The notes beneath the pieces are model-generated. The model had not been told where the DNA came from, did no database searches, and saw only the letters and a list, made by a program, of their open reading frames with translations. The position numbers were made by a program, and so were the translations under genes. A stretch of 64,000 nt of DNA from NCBI RefSeq assembly GCF_000515115.1, contig NZ_AZXF01000022.1:1-64000 (forward strand), read 5' to 3'. This document shows positions 36,499 to 46,379 of this stretch, one piece after another. The stretch comes from Nocardiopsis sp. CNT312. GTDB taxonomy: Bacteria > Actinomycetota > Actinomycetes > Streptosporangiales > Streptosporangiaceae. Numbering within the stretch: the stretch's first letter is position 1; every line of letters starts with the position of its first letter.

Positions 36499-36841
36499 CC
36501 GGTCACTCCCCTCACCCGCGACGGACGCGCGGGGTGCGCCGCCTACAGCACACAACCTTAGACAAGGGTGGTCCGGGGCAGGGACGGCACACCCGGTTTC
36601 GGCGCGGCCGGGATCGGCCCTACGGCTCCGCCGCGTGTTCCCCCTCTTTGCGGACAGGGATCAGGGTACACACCGCGACCACCATGAGGTGACGTGCGAC
36701 ACACTGCGTGGCGCGATCGTTCGACCGGCAGGCACCGGTCGGGGACCGATCACCGCTACCGTTACCGGTTCGCGCGGTGCACCGTCGCGCACAGCGCGGT
36801 GGAGCTCCGCGTGAAGCTCACGGCCGTGCGGGTCGGCCTTC

Positions 36842-37684
36842 TCAGAACAGCACCGACATGACCTCGCCCACCTGGCGGAAGCCCACTCTGCGGTAGGTGG
36901 CGCGCGCCGCGGTGTTGAAGTCGTTGACGTAGAGCGTGACACGGGGGGCGATCTCGGCGAGGGCGTAGCGGACCACGGCCGCCATCCCCCCGGCGGAGTA
37001 GCCTCGGCCGCGCAGCTCGGGGTGGACCCACACGCCCTGGACCTGGCAGGCCTGCGGGGTGACCGCGCCGATCTCGGCCTTGAACACCACGCGCCCGTCC
37101 TCGATCCGGGCGAACGCCCGTCGACCGCGGACGAGTTCCTCGACCCGGGCACGGTAGAGGGCGCCGCCGTCGCCGGAGTCCGGCGGGACCCCCACCTCCT
37201 CGGTGAACATGGCGACGCAGGCGGGCAGCAGGATGTCCATCTCGGAGCGGCGGACACGACGCACGGCGGGGTCGGGACGCACGGCCGGGGGGCCGTCGAT
37301 CTCCAGGACGGGCTGGCTGGCGCGGATGGCGCGTGCGGGGCCCCAGGAGGGGGCGAGCTGCTCCCAGAGGTCGTTGACGGCCTCGACCGGGCCGACGATG
37401 GAGGAGCAGCGGCGCCCGCGCCAGCGGGCATGGTCGGCGAAGGTGCGGATCGCGGACGGTCCGGCGTTGATCGGGACCAGGTTGGCACCGGAGTAGCACA
37501 GGGCGTCCAGGCGTCCGTCCTCGACGTGCCCCCACAGTTCGGTGCCGCTGAAGCCCGAGGAGATGCGCGTGGCCCTCAGCCGCGAGGCGACGAAGACGTT
37601 GCCCACGGGATCGGTGTCGAGGATCGCCCTGACGGCCGGCCGGTCCCGCTCTCCGAGGATCCGTACCGGCGTGGTCCGAAGCAT
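36842..37684 (-). CDS. DUF4081 / GNAT family acetyltransferase
   Basis: This 280-residue two-domain protein has an N-terminal DUF4081 region (LRTTPVRILGERDRPAVRAI, DPVGNVFVASRL, YSGANLVPINA) followed by a GNAT domain with VQGVWVHPELRGRGYSAGGM (acetyl-CoA loop RGRGYS) and LYVNDFNTAARATYRRVGF. ATG at 37684 has GGGGGA upstream. It lies beside ispG in many actinobacteria, its substrate unknown. The 340-nt gap below it to the ATP-binding gene contains nothing recognisable. Confidence 0.9.
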   Translation of the reverse strand: MLRTTPVRILGERDRPAVRAILDTDPVGNVFVASRLRATRISSGFSGTELWGHVEDGRLDALCYSGANLVPINAGPSAIRTFADHARWRGRRCSSIVGPVEAVNDLWEQLAPSWGPARAIRASQPVLEIDGPPAVRPDPAVRRVRRSEMDILLPACVAMFTEEVGVPPDSGDGGALYRARVEELVRGRRAFARIEDGRVVFKAEIGAVTPQACQVQGVWVHPELRGRGYSAGGMAAVVRYALAEIAPRVTLYVNDFNTAARATYRRVGFRQVGEVMSVLF

Positions 37685-37764
37685 CGCGTATCCCCCATCG
37701 TTGTCGATCCTGCGATGCGCGCCGGAAGGGAGGGCCAGAGCCGGTTCGCACCGCTTCCAGAGTA

Positions 37765-39402
37765 TTAGACCGGCTGTCGGCACTCATCGGAGCGCTCCAG
37801 CCGGACCGGGCCGACGGGGTCGGCCCGTGTGGCCGGGGCACCCTGCCCGGTGCGGGGGGCGGGTGCGCTCCGGGCCGCACAGGCGGTGTCGGGCCCCCTG
37901 CCGGTGCGCTCGGGCAGGCGCCCGTCGCGCAGGTAGGCGGTGACGGTCTCGTCCACACAGGTGTTGCCGCCGAAGGTGATGCCGTGGACCCTCCCGCCGT
38001 CCTCGGTGACCAGGACCGATCCGGGCAGGCGGGCACGCAGGGCGTGGGCGCCCTCGATGGGGGTGGCACCGTCCTCGGTCCCGTGCACGATCAGGGCGGG
38101 GCCGGTGTAGGCGGAGTGCTCCCCCGGGCCGTCCCCGACCTGGAACCAGTCCCCGGACTCGGCGGGCCAGTCCACGCACGGAGCGTTGTACCAGGTGTTG
38201 TGCCATCCCATGAAGGGGGCCGCCACGTGTGCCTTGGCGGCGTCGCCGCGCCAGGTGCCCCAGTCGTCGGGCCAGTGCGCGTCAGTGCACTGCACGGCCA
38301 GGTAGCCGCCGTAGGCGCGATCGCCCTCGGGCGCCTCGCCGAAGCGTGTGTGCAGGTCGACCAGGGCGGCGGGTTCGCCGTCGTTGACGCGGGAGGACAG
38401 GGCGCGGGCGACCGCGGGCCAGACGGCGTCGGTGTAGGCGGCCACGAGGACCGCGGTCTCCAGTTCGGTGGGGCCGACGGTGCCCTCGTCCGGTGCGTCG
38501 GCCAGTTCCGACCGCAGGCGGTAGTAGGCGTCGGCGACCGCGCGCTCGGTGGTGCCCAGGCGGTAGACGCCGTCGTGCCGGGCGGTCCACGCGAAGAAGT
38601 TGCCGATGGCGCGGTCCAGCGCGCGGCTCTGGCGGTGGTTGCTCTCGTACCAGGGGGTGTCCGGGCCGACGGCGCTGTCCAGCACGAGCGCACGGACCCG
38701 TTCCGGGTAGAGGGCGGAGTACACCGTGCCGAGATAGGTGCCGTAGGAGTAGCCGAGGTAGTCGATCCGCTCGCGGCCCAGGGCGACGCGGACGGCGTCG
38801 AGGTCGTGGGCGGTGTCCTCGGTGCGCATGTGGTCGAGCAGCGCCCCGGTGTTCTCCCCGCAGGCGCGGGCGTAGGCCGCTGCCGCCTCGCGCAGGGCCT
38901 CCTCCGCGGAGGCGTCGGCGGGCACCGTGTCGGGCCGGACGGGGGCCAGGTGACCGGGGTCGCAGACGATGCCGGGGGTGGAGGCGCCAATGCCGCGGGG
39001 ATCGAAGGCGACAACGTCGTAGCTCTCGCGGAGTTCGGCGGGCATGCGGCGGGCGGTGTGCGCGGCCCAGTGCCGGGCGCGGCTTCCGGGACCGCCGGGG
39101 TTGACGAGGAGGGTGCGCTCGGGGGTGCCGGTGGCGGGCACCCGGCTCAGCGCGAGTTCGACGGTGGCCCCCGATCCGTCGGCGGGCGCGCCGTCGGCGG
39201 TCCGGGCCAGGGGGACCTCCAGGCGGGCGCACTCCAGGGCCTCGCCCTCAACGGCCTCCAGGTCCGCGCAGGGCCCCCAGGCGAGGCCGGGTGCGGCCTG
39301 TTCCGTGTCGGGGGCCGGGTCCTGGGCTGTGGCCGGGGCTGCCGTGGCGAACGCGGCCAGGAGGACTCCCGCGGAGACGGCTGCCCGGGTTCGTCGTCGC
39401 AT
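37765..39402 (-). CDS. secreted alpha/beta hydrolase, tripeptidyl-aminopeptidase type
   Basis: This 545-residue exported peptidase is of the SlpD/E-TAP family. The signal peptide is RRRTRAAVSAGVLLAAFATAAP with an AxA-like cleavage region near TAQDPAP. The oxyanion region is LLVNPGGPGSRARHW; the nucleophile elbow is GYSYGTYLG; the acid is in VHGTEDGATP; the His is in GGRVHGITFGG near the C-terminal TAP-like domain. It likely removes N-terminal tripeptides from extracellular proteins. Several Cys (ALECARL, VCDPGH, AVQCTDAHW, APCVDW) could form disulfides. Confidence 0.9.
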   Translation of the reverse strand: MRRRTRAAVSAGVLLAAFATAAPATAQDPAPDTEQAAPGLAWGPCADLEAVEGEALECARLEVPLARTADGAPADGSGATVELALSRVPATGTPERTLLVNPGGPGSRARHWAAHTARRMPAELRESYDVVAFDPRGIGASTPGIVCDPGHLAPVRPDTVPADASAEEALREAAAAYARACGENTGALLDHMRTEDTAHDLDAVRVALGRERIDYLGYSYGTYLGTVYSALYPERVRALVLDSAVGPDTPWYESNHRQSRALDRAIGNFFAWTARHDGVYRLGTTERAVADAYYRLRSELADAPDEGTVGPTELETAVLVAAYTDAVWPAVARALSSRVNDGEPAALVDLHTRFGEAPEGDRAYGGYLAVQCTDAHWPDDWGTWRGDAAKAHVAAPFMGWHNTWYNAPCVDWPAESGDWFQVGDGPGEHSAYTGPALIVHGTEDGATPIEGAHALRARLPGSVLVTEDGGRVHGITFGGNTCVDETVTAYLRDGRLPERTGRGPDTACAARSAPAPRTGQGAPATRADPVGPVRLERSDECRQPV

Positions 39403-39722
39403 CCGTGTCCTCCCCCACCGTGGCCTCTCTCTGCATTGTCATCACGACGGAGAGTGAAAACGGGAAGCGACACGGGCCCCGGGGCTCCCTCTTCGGCGGC
39501 ATGCCCATGATTCGCCCATAGCTGAATGAAAAGCACACAGCGCACCCGATCCGTGTCGGCGATGCGGATCAACGCACCGCCGGGCCCGAACCGAGCGCCC
39601 GGGAGATCCCACCACCCCTTCGCCAGTGGCACGGATCACCGTGGCACGTGACCCGCACCGCTCGACGCGGCAGGGCTTTCACCCGGTGCAAGCGTTCCCG
39701 GCCACAGCCGCCCGGCACACGA

Positions 39723-39754
39723 GGGGCGGGGCCGGGCTCTCCCGGCCCCGCCCC
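39723..39754 (-). terminator. terminator after ispG
   Basis: Perfect 14-bp GC arms (39723-39736, 39741-39754) with a 4-nt loop lie 23 nt beyond the ispG stop. Confidence 0.8.
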
Positions 39755-39777
39755 CGGAGCGTGTGTCCGGTGCGGCC

Positions 39778-40932
39778 TCAGCCCGCGACGGCGACGGTGG
39801 GCTCTCCGGGCTCGACGGACTCGCCCATCTCCTCGGCGATGCGCATGGCCTCCTCGATGAGGGTCTCCACGATCTGCGACTCCGGGACGGTCTTGATGAC
39901 CTCGCCCTTGACGAAGATCTGTCCCTTGCCGTTGCCCGAGGCCACCCCGAGGTCGGCGTCGCGCGCCTCGCCCGGGCCGTTCACCACACAGCCCATGACG
40001 GCCACGCGCAGCGGCACCTCCATGCCCTCCAGGCCGGCGGTGACCTCCTCGGCGAGCGTGTACACGTCCACCTGGGCGCGGCCGCAACTGGGGCAGGAGA
40101 CGATCTCCAGGCCGCGCTCGCGCAGGCCCAGCGACTCCAGGATCTGGGCGCCGACCTTGACCTCCTCGGCCGGGGGCGCCGACAGGGAGACGCGGATGGT
40201 GTCGCCGATACCCTCCGAGAGCAGGGCACCGAAGGCCACGGCCGACTTGATGGTGCCCTGGAAGGCCGGACCAGCCTCGGTGACGCCCAGGTGCAGCGGG
40301 TAGTCGCACTTGGCGGCCAGCAGCCGGTAGGCGTTGACCATCACGACCGGGTCGTTGTGCTTGACCGAGATCTTGATGTCGCGGAACCCGTGCTCCTCGA
40401 AGAGCGAGCACTCCCACAGCGCCGACTCCACGAGCGCCTCGGGCGTGGCCTTGCCGTACTTCTCCAGCAGCCGCTTGTCGAGCGAGCCGGCGTTGACCCC
40501 GATCCGGATGGGCGTGCCCGCCTCGCCGGCGGCCTTGGCGATCTCGGCGACCTTGTCGTCGAACTTCTTGATGTTGCCGGGATTGACGCGCACGGCCGCG
40601 CATCCTGCGTCGATGGCCGCGAACACGTACTTGGGCTGGAAGTGGATGTCGGCGATGACCGGGATCTGCGACTTCCTCGCGATGATCGGCAGCGCGTCGG
40701 CGTCGTCGTTGGTGGGCACGGCCACGCGCACGATCTGGCAGCCGGCGGCGGTCAGCTCGGCGATCTGCTGGAGGGTGGAGTTGATGTCGGAGGTGCGGGT
40801 CGTGGTCATCGACTGCACGGACACGGGCGCGTCCCCGCCCACGGGGACGTTGCCGACCATGATCTTCCGCGACACGCGCCGGGTCGCCAGGGGACGCGGC
40901 GGGGTTACGGGGATACCGAGATCGACGGACAC
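39778..40932 (-). CDS. ispG: 4-hydroxy-3-methylbut-2-en-1-yl diphosphate synthase
   Basis: This is the penultimate enzyme of the MEP isoprenoid pathway, converting MEcPP to HMBPP with a [4Fe-4S] cluster. The 384-residue protein has a TIM-barrel start ([30 protein letters not shown]) and cluster ligands in [13 protein letters not shown] and [12 protein letters not shown], with the Glu of GPGE as the fourth ligand. GTG at 40932 is chosen from the conserved N-terminus. It follows the site-2 protease gene on the same strand, as in many actinobacteria. Confidence 0.97.
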   Translation of the reverse strand: MSVDLGIPVTPPRPLATRRVSRKIMVGNVPVGGDAPVSVQSMTTTRTSDINSTLQQIAELTAAGCQIVRVAVPTNDDADALPIIARKSQIPVIADIHFQPKYVFAAIDAGCAAVRVNPGNIKKFDDKVAEIAKAAGEAGTPIRIGVNAGSLDKRLLEKYGKATPEALVESALWECSLFEEHGFRDIKISVKHNDPVVMVNAYRLLAAKCDYPLHLGVTEAGPAFQGTIKSAVAFGALLSEGIGDTIRVSLSAPPAEEVKVGAQILESLGLRERGLEIVSCPSCGRAQVDVYTLAEEVTAGLEGMEVPLRVAVMGCVVNGPGEARDADLGVASGNGKGQIFVKGEVIKTVPESQIVETLIEEAMRIAEEMGESVEPGEPTVAVAG

Positions 40933-41184
40933 GCTTGATTCACCTCGTCGTCTGCCGCCGTGAGGGGGCGGCCTTGATTCGTCCGGATGCGAGAACACAG
41001 GGCGCACGGCCGTCGGGCACGGTACCGCGCCCGCGGCACCGAATCGCCGGGCCGCCGCCGAGAGCGTGGGCCCAGGTTACCCGCAGCGCGGGGACCAAGG
41101 GGCCGAAACCGTCCGCCACCTCCCTCAACGGGCGTCGGCGGCCCGATCTTCCCCCTCACGCAACCCCGCGTTCACTCTCCGGCG

Positions 41185-42537
41185 TCAGCCGAAGAGCCGC
41201 ACGGGGTTGAACAGGTCGGCGATGAGCAGCACCACGCTGAACACCAGGAAGCACGCCACCACCACGTAGGCCACCGGTGTCAGCATCGCCACGTCCACCG
41301 GGGCGGGGGCCGGGCGGCGGGTCATCTTCGACCAGGCGCGCTTGAGCCACTCCCAGAGCGCGCCCGCCATGTGGCCGCCGTCCAGCGGCAGGATGGGCAC
41401 CAGGTTGAAGGCGAACAGGAAGAGGTTCACCCCGGCCAGCATCTGCATCATGATCGCGGCGGTGTCGGCCACGGGCAGACCCTGGGACATGATCTCGCCG
41501 CCGATGCGGGAGATGCCGACGATGCCCACCGGGGAGTCCTGGGTGCGCTCCTCGCCCAGGAAGGCGGCGGCGAACACCTCGGGCACCTTGCCCGGCAGGT
41601 CGATGAGGGCCCGGCCCACGCTCACCAGCATGCCGCCCATCTCGGCGGCGGACTCGCCCAGGGTGAGGGTGGACCGCTCCTGGGTGAACACGATCCCGAG
41701 GAAGCCCACGGTCTCGGTCTGGTAGACGCGGTAGCCCTGGTCGTCGTGGACCCAGTCGCCGTCGGCGTCGGTCTCGTAGAGGATCTCGCCCTCGGCGTCG
41801 CGCGCGGGCAGCTCGTTCTCGATGATGTCGACGTCGAGGGGGAGGCGCTCGCCGTCGCGCTCGACCACGATCTCGGTGGTGCCCAGGGAGTGGCGGATCT
41901 CCTGGCTGGCGCTGTTCCAGTCGGGGGTGGGCACGCCGTCCACCTCGACGATGGTGTCGCCGGCCGCCAGGCCCGCCTCCGCCGCCGGGGTCGGCGGGTG
42001 CTCGCCGGTGCACTCGGTGGCGGTGCTGGTGGCGGGGACGACGCACTCGGTGACCGCGCCGATGGTGCTGGTGCTCTGCGGGATACCGAGGCCCATGAAC
42101 AGCACGCCGAGCAGGATCGCGGCGAGGACGAGGTTCATGCCCGGCCCGGCGAACATGACGATGAGCCGCTTCCACGGCGCCCGTTGGTAGAACTGCCGGT
42201 CCTGGTCCTCGGGGCCCAGGTCGACGAAGGAGGCCTCGCGCGCGTCCTCGGCCATGGCCCGCCAGCGGGAGAGCGGCCGGTCGCCGCCGGTCCTGCGGGC
42301 GGGCGGCATCATGCCGACCATCCGCACGTAGCCGCCGAGCGGAACGGCCTTGACTCCGTACTCGGTCTCGCCCCTGCGGAAGGACCACAGGGTCTTGCCG
42401 AAGCCGACCATGTACTCGGTGCACTTGATGCCGAACATCTTGGCCGTCGAGAGGTGGCCCAGTTCGTGCCAGGCGATCGAGAACAGCAGTCCGAACACGA
42501 ACAGGACGATCCCGATCGCGGTCATCAACGCGACCAT
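41185..42537 (-). CDS. RseP/RIP-type site-2 metalloprotease
   Basis: This is a 450-residue membrane-embedded zinc protease for regulated intramembrane proteolysis. The first membrane helix carries HELGH (in FSIAWHELGHLSTAKMFG). A central PDZ domain includes LAAGDTIVEVDGVPTPDW. The last third carries NLVPILPLDGGH with the Asp ligand, and a final C-terminal membrane helix. The likely role is activation of extracytoplasmic sigma factors or clearance of signal peptides. ATG at 42537 has GAGGAG upstream. It lies between dxr and ispG. Confidence 0.95.
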   Translation of the reverse strand: MVALMTAIGIVLFVFGLLFSIAWHELGHLSTAKMFGIKCTEYMVGFGKTLWSFRRGETEYGVKAVPLGGYVRMVGMMPPARRTGGDRPLSRWRAMAEDAREASFVDLGPEDQDRQFYQRAPWKRLIVMFAGPGMNLVLAAILLGVLFMGLGIPQSTSTIGAVTECVVPATSTATECTGEHPPTPAAEAGLAAGDTIVEVDGVPTPDWNSASQEIRHSLGTTEIVVERDGERLPLDVDIIENELPARDAEGEILYETDADGDWVHDDQGYRVYQTETVGFLGIVFTQERSTLTLGESAAEMGGMLVSVGRALIDLPGKVPEVFAAAFLGEERTQDSPVGIVGISRIGGEIMSQGLPVADTAAIMMQMLAGVNLFLFAFNLVPILPLDGGHMAGALWEWLKRAWSKMTRRPAPAPVDVAMLTPVAYVVVACFLVFSVVLLIADLFNPVRLFG

Positions 42538-42558
42538 GCAGCTCTCCTCAACCGGTGT

Positions 42559-43815
42559 TCAGCTCCGGCCCGTCAGAAGTTCACGCGCACGCACGCGGGC
42601 CCAGGTGTCGGCGGCGTACACGTCGTCCAGGGTCAGGCGGGCCGGGGGGCCGACCGGGGGTCGCTCCGACCGCTGATGTTCAGAGACTACCCGCGACACG
42701 GTGTCCATGATGGCCGGAAACGCGAGGTTTTCCTTGAGGAAGGCGTCGACCGCCTCCTCGTTGGCGGCGTTGTAGACGGCCGGGGCCGTACCGCCCGCCG
42801 CCCCCACCTCGGCGGCCAGACGCACGGCGGGGAAGGCCTCGTGGTCCAGCGGCTGGAAGGTCCACTCCTGGGCACGGGTGAAGTCCAGGCCCGGCCCGGC
42901 CTCGGGCACCCGGTCCGGGGCGCCGATCCCGTGGGCGATCGGGATGGCCATGCTGGGCGGGCTGGCCTTGGCGATGGTGGAGCCGTCCACGTACTCGACC
43001 ATCGAGTGCACGACGGACTGCGGGTGGACGACCACGTCGATGCGGTCGAAGGGGATGTCGAACAACAGGTGGGCCTCGATGACCTCCAGCCCCTTGTTGA
43101 CCAGGGTGGCGGAGTTGACGGTGATGACCGGCCCCATGCTCCACGTGGGGTGGTTCAGCGCGTCCTCGGGGGTGACGGAGGCCAGTTCGTCGCGTCTCCG
43201 GTTCCGGAAGGGGCCGCCGCTGGCGGTGACCACCAGGCGGCGCACCTCGTCGCGGCGAGCGTGCAGGTGTCCCTGAGCGAGGCTGGCCAGTTCGCCCTCG
43301 GGCACGCGGGGGAAGCACTGGGCCAGGGCGTAGTGCTCGGAGTCGACGGGGACGATCTGCCCGGGGCAGGCCGCCTCCCGCACCAGGGGACCACCGATGA
43401 TCAGCGACTCCTTGTTGGCCAGGGCGAGCCTACGCCCGGCGCGCAGCGCGGCGAGGGTGGACTCCAGGCCCAGGGCCCCGGTGATGCCGTTGAGCACGAC
43501 GTCGCACTCGGCCCCGGCGAGTTCGGCGACCCCCTCCGCCCCGGTGAGAACGGCGGCGCGGCTGCCCTGCTCGGCGAGGGCGCGCTCCAGGGCTGGAGCC
43601 TGGGCGGGGTCGGCGACGGCCACCAGGCCGGACCCGAGTTCTACGGCCTGCTTGGCGAGCAGGTCCACCCTGCCGCCGCCCGCCGCCAGGCCCGCCACGC
43701 GGAAGCGGTCGGGGTTGCGCTGGACGATGTCGACGGCCTGGGTGCCGATGGAGCCGGTGGAACCGAGGAGCACTACTGATCGCTGCTGTTGTCGCACGTG
43801 GTCATTGTCCCGCAC
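42559..43815 (-). CDS. dxr: 1-deoxy-D-xylulose-5-phosphate reductoisomerase
   Basis: This enzyme makes MEP from DXP with NADPH, the committed step of the non-mevalonate pathway. About 418 residues. The NADPH loop is VVLLGSTGSIGTQAVDIV, the active-site region VPVDSEHYALAQC with metal ligands Asp and Glu, TASGGPFRNRRR, and SMGPVITVNSATLVNKGLEVIEA. GTG at 43815 and GTG at 43797 are both possible starts. The gap to the site-2 protease gene is 21 nt, so the two are co-transcribed with ispG downstream. Confidence 0.96.
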   Translation of the reverse strand: MRDNDHVRQQQRSVVLLGSTGSIGTQAVDIVQRNPDRFRVAGLAAGGGRVDLLAKQAVELGSGLVAVADPAQAPALERALAEQGSRAAVLTGAEGVAELAGAECDVVLNGITGALGLESTLAALRAGRRLALANKESLIIGGPLVREAACPGQIVPVDSEHYALAQCFPRVPEGELASLAQGHLHARRDEVRRLVVTASGGPFRNRRRDELASVTPEDALNHPTWSMGPVITVNSATLVNKGLEVIEAHLLFDIPFDRIDVVVHPQSVVHSMVEYVDGSTIAKASPPSMAIPIAHGIGAPDRVPEAGPGLDFTRAQEWTFQPLDHEAFPAVRLAAEVGAAGGTAPAVYNAANEEAVDAFLKENLAFPAIMDTVSRVVSEHQRSERPPVGPPARLTLDDVYAADTWARVRARELLTGRS

Positions 43816-43899
43816 CGGGGCCGCCGCCGCACCCGGACCTCGATCCCGGCATCCGCCGGGTTTCAGGGGGGTTTACATCCACGCCCGCACCCCTTAACT

Positions 43900-43930
43900 T
43901 TACTGTTTAGTAAGTTACCTCACAGTAACT
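43900..43930 (+). promoter_or_regulatory. compound AT-rich operator before the secreted hydrolase gene
   Basis: Two dyads share one base: TTACT-N4-AGTAA (43900-43913) and AGTTAC-N6-GTAACT (43913-43930), both with perfect arms. The patch is strikingly AT-rich for this genome and stands between divergent dxr and the hydrolase gene. It probably binds a TetR/MarR-like repressor; no such regulator is encoded next to it. Confidence 0.65.
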
Positions 43931-44020
43931 CGTGTCCCCCGCCACACCGACCCCCCGATGGCGAAGGCGCGCGCCATCGGAACCTCTCCCCCTGCCCCCC
44001 AGAACCGGAGGTTCCCCGCT

Positions 44021-45658
44021 TTGCGGACCGCGACCGAGACACCCCCCTCCCGCTCCCGAACCCGCCGCGCCCTCACCCGCCTGCTGTCGGCGGGGACGGC
44101 GGCACTGCTCACCGCCGCTCTCCTGCCCGCCGCACCGGCCGCCGCCGCCACGGTCACCGTCACCCACGAGACGATCGTGAGCCACGACGGCGCCGAACTC
44201 TCCGCCAAGGCCATCACCCCCGGCACCGACGGCCCGCACCCGCTGCTGGTCATGCCCGCCGCCTGGGGCACCCCCAACCTCATCTACGTGGGCGCCGCCC
44301 ACCGCCTGGCCTACGAGTCCGGCTACCAGGTCGTCGCCTACACCTCGCGGGGCTTCTACGACTCCGGCGGCGGCATCGAGGTCGCCGGCCCCGAGGACCG
44401 GGCCGACGCCAGCGCCGTCATCGACTGGGCCCTGGCCAACACCGACGCCGACCCCGACCTGATCGGCATGGCCGGCATCTCCTACGGCGCGGGCATCAGC
44501 CTGCTCACCGCCGCCGAGGACGAGCGCGTGGACGCCGTCGCCGCCCTCAGCGGGTGGGCCGACCTGGCGGCGTCGCTGTACCCGAACCGGACCATCAACG
44601 AGCAGGCCGCCGAACTCCTGCTGCTGGCGGGCAACCTCACCGGCAGCCCCGGCGAGAAGCTCCAGATGATCGAGGAGGAGTACCGCGACGGCAACGTCGC
44701 GCCGATCGTCGAGGCCAGCCTGGACCGCTCCGCGATGCACAAGGTCGACGCGATCAACGCCAACGGCACCGCCGTGATGATGGCCCACACCTGGAACGAC
44801 GGCATCTTCAACCCCAACCAGATCACCGACTTCTACGAGGCTCTGGAGGGCCCCAAGCAACTCATGCTCACCCCCGGGGACCACGCCACCCAGGACGCCT
44901 TCGGCGCCCTCGGCCTGCCCGACGAGGTGTGGTCCGCCGCCGGCGACTGGTTCGACCACCACCTGCTGGGCGAGGACAACGGCGCGGCCGCCGCCGACCC
45001 GGTGCGCGTCAAGCCCAACAGCGGCGGCGGCTGGACCTCCCACGCGGACTGGGCGTCGGTGACCGGCCGCACCGACGCGTACTACCTGGGCAAGCCGAGC
45101 ACCAGTTGGTTCCGCTGGCAGAGCCGGGGCGCCATGGCGGCCGAGCCCGCCACCGGCTGGGAGTACCGCTACCGGTCCGGGTACGGGACCAACGCCCAGA
45201 GCGGCACCATCCTGCTCACCGGCGCGCTCCAGCAGTTCTTCGACGTGCCGACCGGCGTGTCCCTGCCCAGGGTGGACCGCTACCACTCCGCCGTGTGGAC
45301 CGGCCCCGCCTACCCCGACGGCGTCCGTATCGCGGGCACCCCGCGGGCGGAGCTCACGGCCACGCCGACCTCAGCCGACCAGACGCTGTACGTGTACCTG
45401 TACGACATCGACGAGCGGGGCCGCGGCGCGCTCGTCTCGCACGCGCCCTACAGCCTGCGCGACACCACCCCCGGTGAGCCCGCCCAGGTCGGCGTCGACC
45501 TCCAGGACATCGTGTGGGACGTGCCCGCCGGGCACCGCCTCGCGGTGGTGGTCGACAGCGGCGACCTGCGCTACGCCGAGGAGAACGACCCGTGGGACCG
45601 GGTGACGGTGGCTTCGGGCGAGGAGTCCCCCGCCCGCGTCACCGTCCCGCTGGGCTAG
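44021..45658 (+). CDS. secreted X-Pro dipeptidyl-peptidase-like (CocE/NonD) hydrolase
   Basis: This is an approximately 545-residue exported serine hydrolase. TTG at 44021, with CGGAGG nine nt upstream, gives an Arg-rich n-region (RSRTRRALTRLLSAG) and a hydrophobic Ala/Leu core ending APAAAA; a longer frame from ATG 43958 lacks an SD. The catalytic domain has TSRGFYDSGGGIEVAGPED, nucleophile elbow GMAGISYGAG, candidate acid in HTWNDGIFNP and His in TPGDHATQDAF. A C-terminal jelly-roll domain (about 400-545) is typical of the family. It may degrade proline-containing peptides or esters outside the cell. Confidence 0.9.
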   Translation: MRTATETPPSRSRTRRALTRLLSAGTAALLTAALLPAAPAAAATVTVTHETIVSHDGAELSAKAITPGTDGPHPLLVMPAAWGTPNLIYVGAAHRLAYESGYQVVAYTSRGFYDSGGGIEVAGPEDRADASAVIDWALANTDADPDLIGMAGISYGAGISLLTAAEDERVDAVAALSGWADLAASLYPNRTINEQAAELLLLAGNLTGSPGEKLQMIEEEYRDGNVAPIVEASLDRSAMHKVDAINANGTAVMMAHTWNDGIFNPNQITDFYEALEGPKQLMLTPGDHATQDAFGALGLPDEVWSAAGDWFDHHLLGEDNGAAAADPVRVKPNSGGGWTSHADWASVTGRTDAYYLGKPSTSWFRWQSRGAMAAEPATGWEYRYRSGYGTNAQSGTILLTGALQQFFDVPTGVSLPRVDRYHSAVWTGPAYPDGVRIAGTPRAELTATPTSADQTLYVYLYDIDERGRGALVSHAPYSLRDTTPGEPAQVGVDLQDIVWDVPAGHRLAVVVDSGDLRYAEENDPWDRVTVASGEESPARVTVPLG

Positions 45659-45701
45659 AGCGGACCGGTGCGCCCAACGCGCCAGGACGCACCGGCCACC
45701 G

Positions 45702-45737
45702 CCCGGCCGCCCGCGGCAGGAGCCGCGGGCGGCCGGG
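45702..45737 (+). terminator. terminator after the secreted hydrolase gene
   Basis: Perfect 16-bp GC arms (45702-45717, 45722-45737) with a 4-nt loop lie 43 nt after the stop. Confidence 0.8.
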
Positions 45738-45776
45738 TCCTGTGCTCAAGCAACTTCTATTCCATAGACGCACAAG

Positions 45777-45814
45777 GGTGGTGCGGTGCCGGTATACGTC
45801 GGCACCACACCACC
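45777..45814 (-). terminator. hairpin after the minus-strand membrane-protein gene
   Basis: Fifteen-bp arms with one mismatch (45777-45791, 45800-45814) and an 8-nt loop stand 27 nt beyond the stop at 45842. It is a probable terminator facing the one at 45702. Confidence 0.6.
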
Positions 45815-45841
45815 GAGCCACCTGCACAAGGCGACATAAGG

Positions 45842-46249
45842 TCAGCTTCGTTGCCGCGCTGCTCGGTGCAGCCTGAGCACACCGACGGCGGCTGCCATCG
45901 CAGCCAGAAGAGATCCACCCACCGCGGCCCACCACGGCGCCTCCGCTGCGACGGCCACTGCACCTACAGCCAGAGCTACGGTGCCCGCTGCCGCGACCAT
46001 GCAGATGCCGACATGCGCCGTCTCCGTGGACGAGTTCGTCGGAAATCCTGCCGACGACCGTGCACGCAGCGGACCGAAGGACACGTCGATCGAGTGATGC
46101 ACCCGCTGCCTGTCGGATTCGTGGGCCCCATCACTCGTTGGTGAGGAAGTAGCGGCAACCTGATCGTTCATCCGGCCGTTGTGGGGCATGAGCCCATCCG
46201 TGTCCCCTCCAGCACTGGACGTGACACGCCCGTCCTTGGAATCATTCAC
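45842..46249 (-). CDS. small membrane protein with polar N-terminus
   Basis: This is a 135-residue hypothetical protein. The first 85 residues are hydrophilic; two hydrophobic segments follow (VGICMVAAAGTVALAVGAVAVAA and WWAAVGGSLLAAMAAAVGVLRL), so it should be an integral membrane protein with short basic tail RLHRAARQRS. GTG at 46249 has GGAGAGG about 7 nt upstream. It is divergent from the sensor kinase gene, 130 nt away; function unknown. Confidence 0.55.
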   Translation of the reverse strand: MNDSKDGRVTSSAGGDTDGLMPHNGRMNDQVAATSSPTSDGAHESDRQRVHHSIDVSFGPLRARSSAGFPTNSSTETAHVGICMVAAAGTVALAVGAVAVAAEAPWWAAVGGSLLAAMAAAVGVLRLHRAARQRS

Positions 46250-46379
46250 CGTGGCGCCTCTCCTGCTCCCGGCGGTCGCCTCTGCCTTACACGACCGCTC
46301 ACCACCAATCGTGTCTGGCTCAGCGAACCCTGTGAGGGACAGATGTCCTTGACAGGATGACGTACAATCCGGGGGCTGC

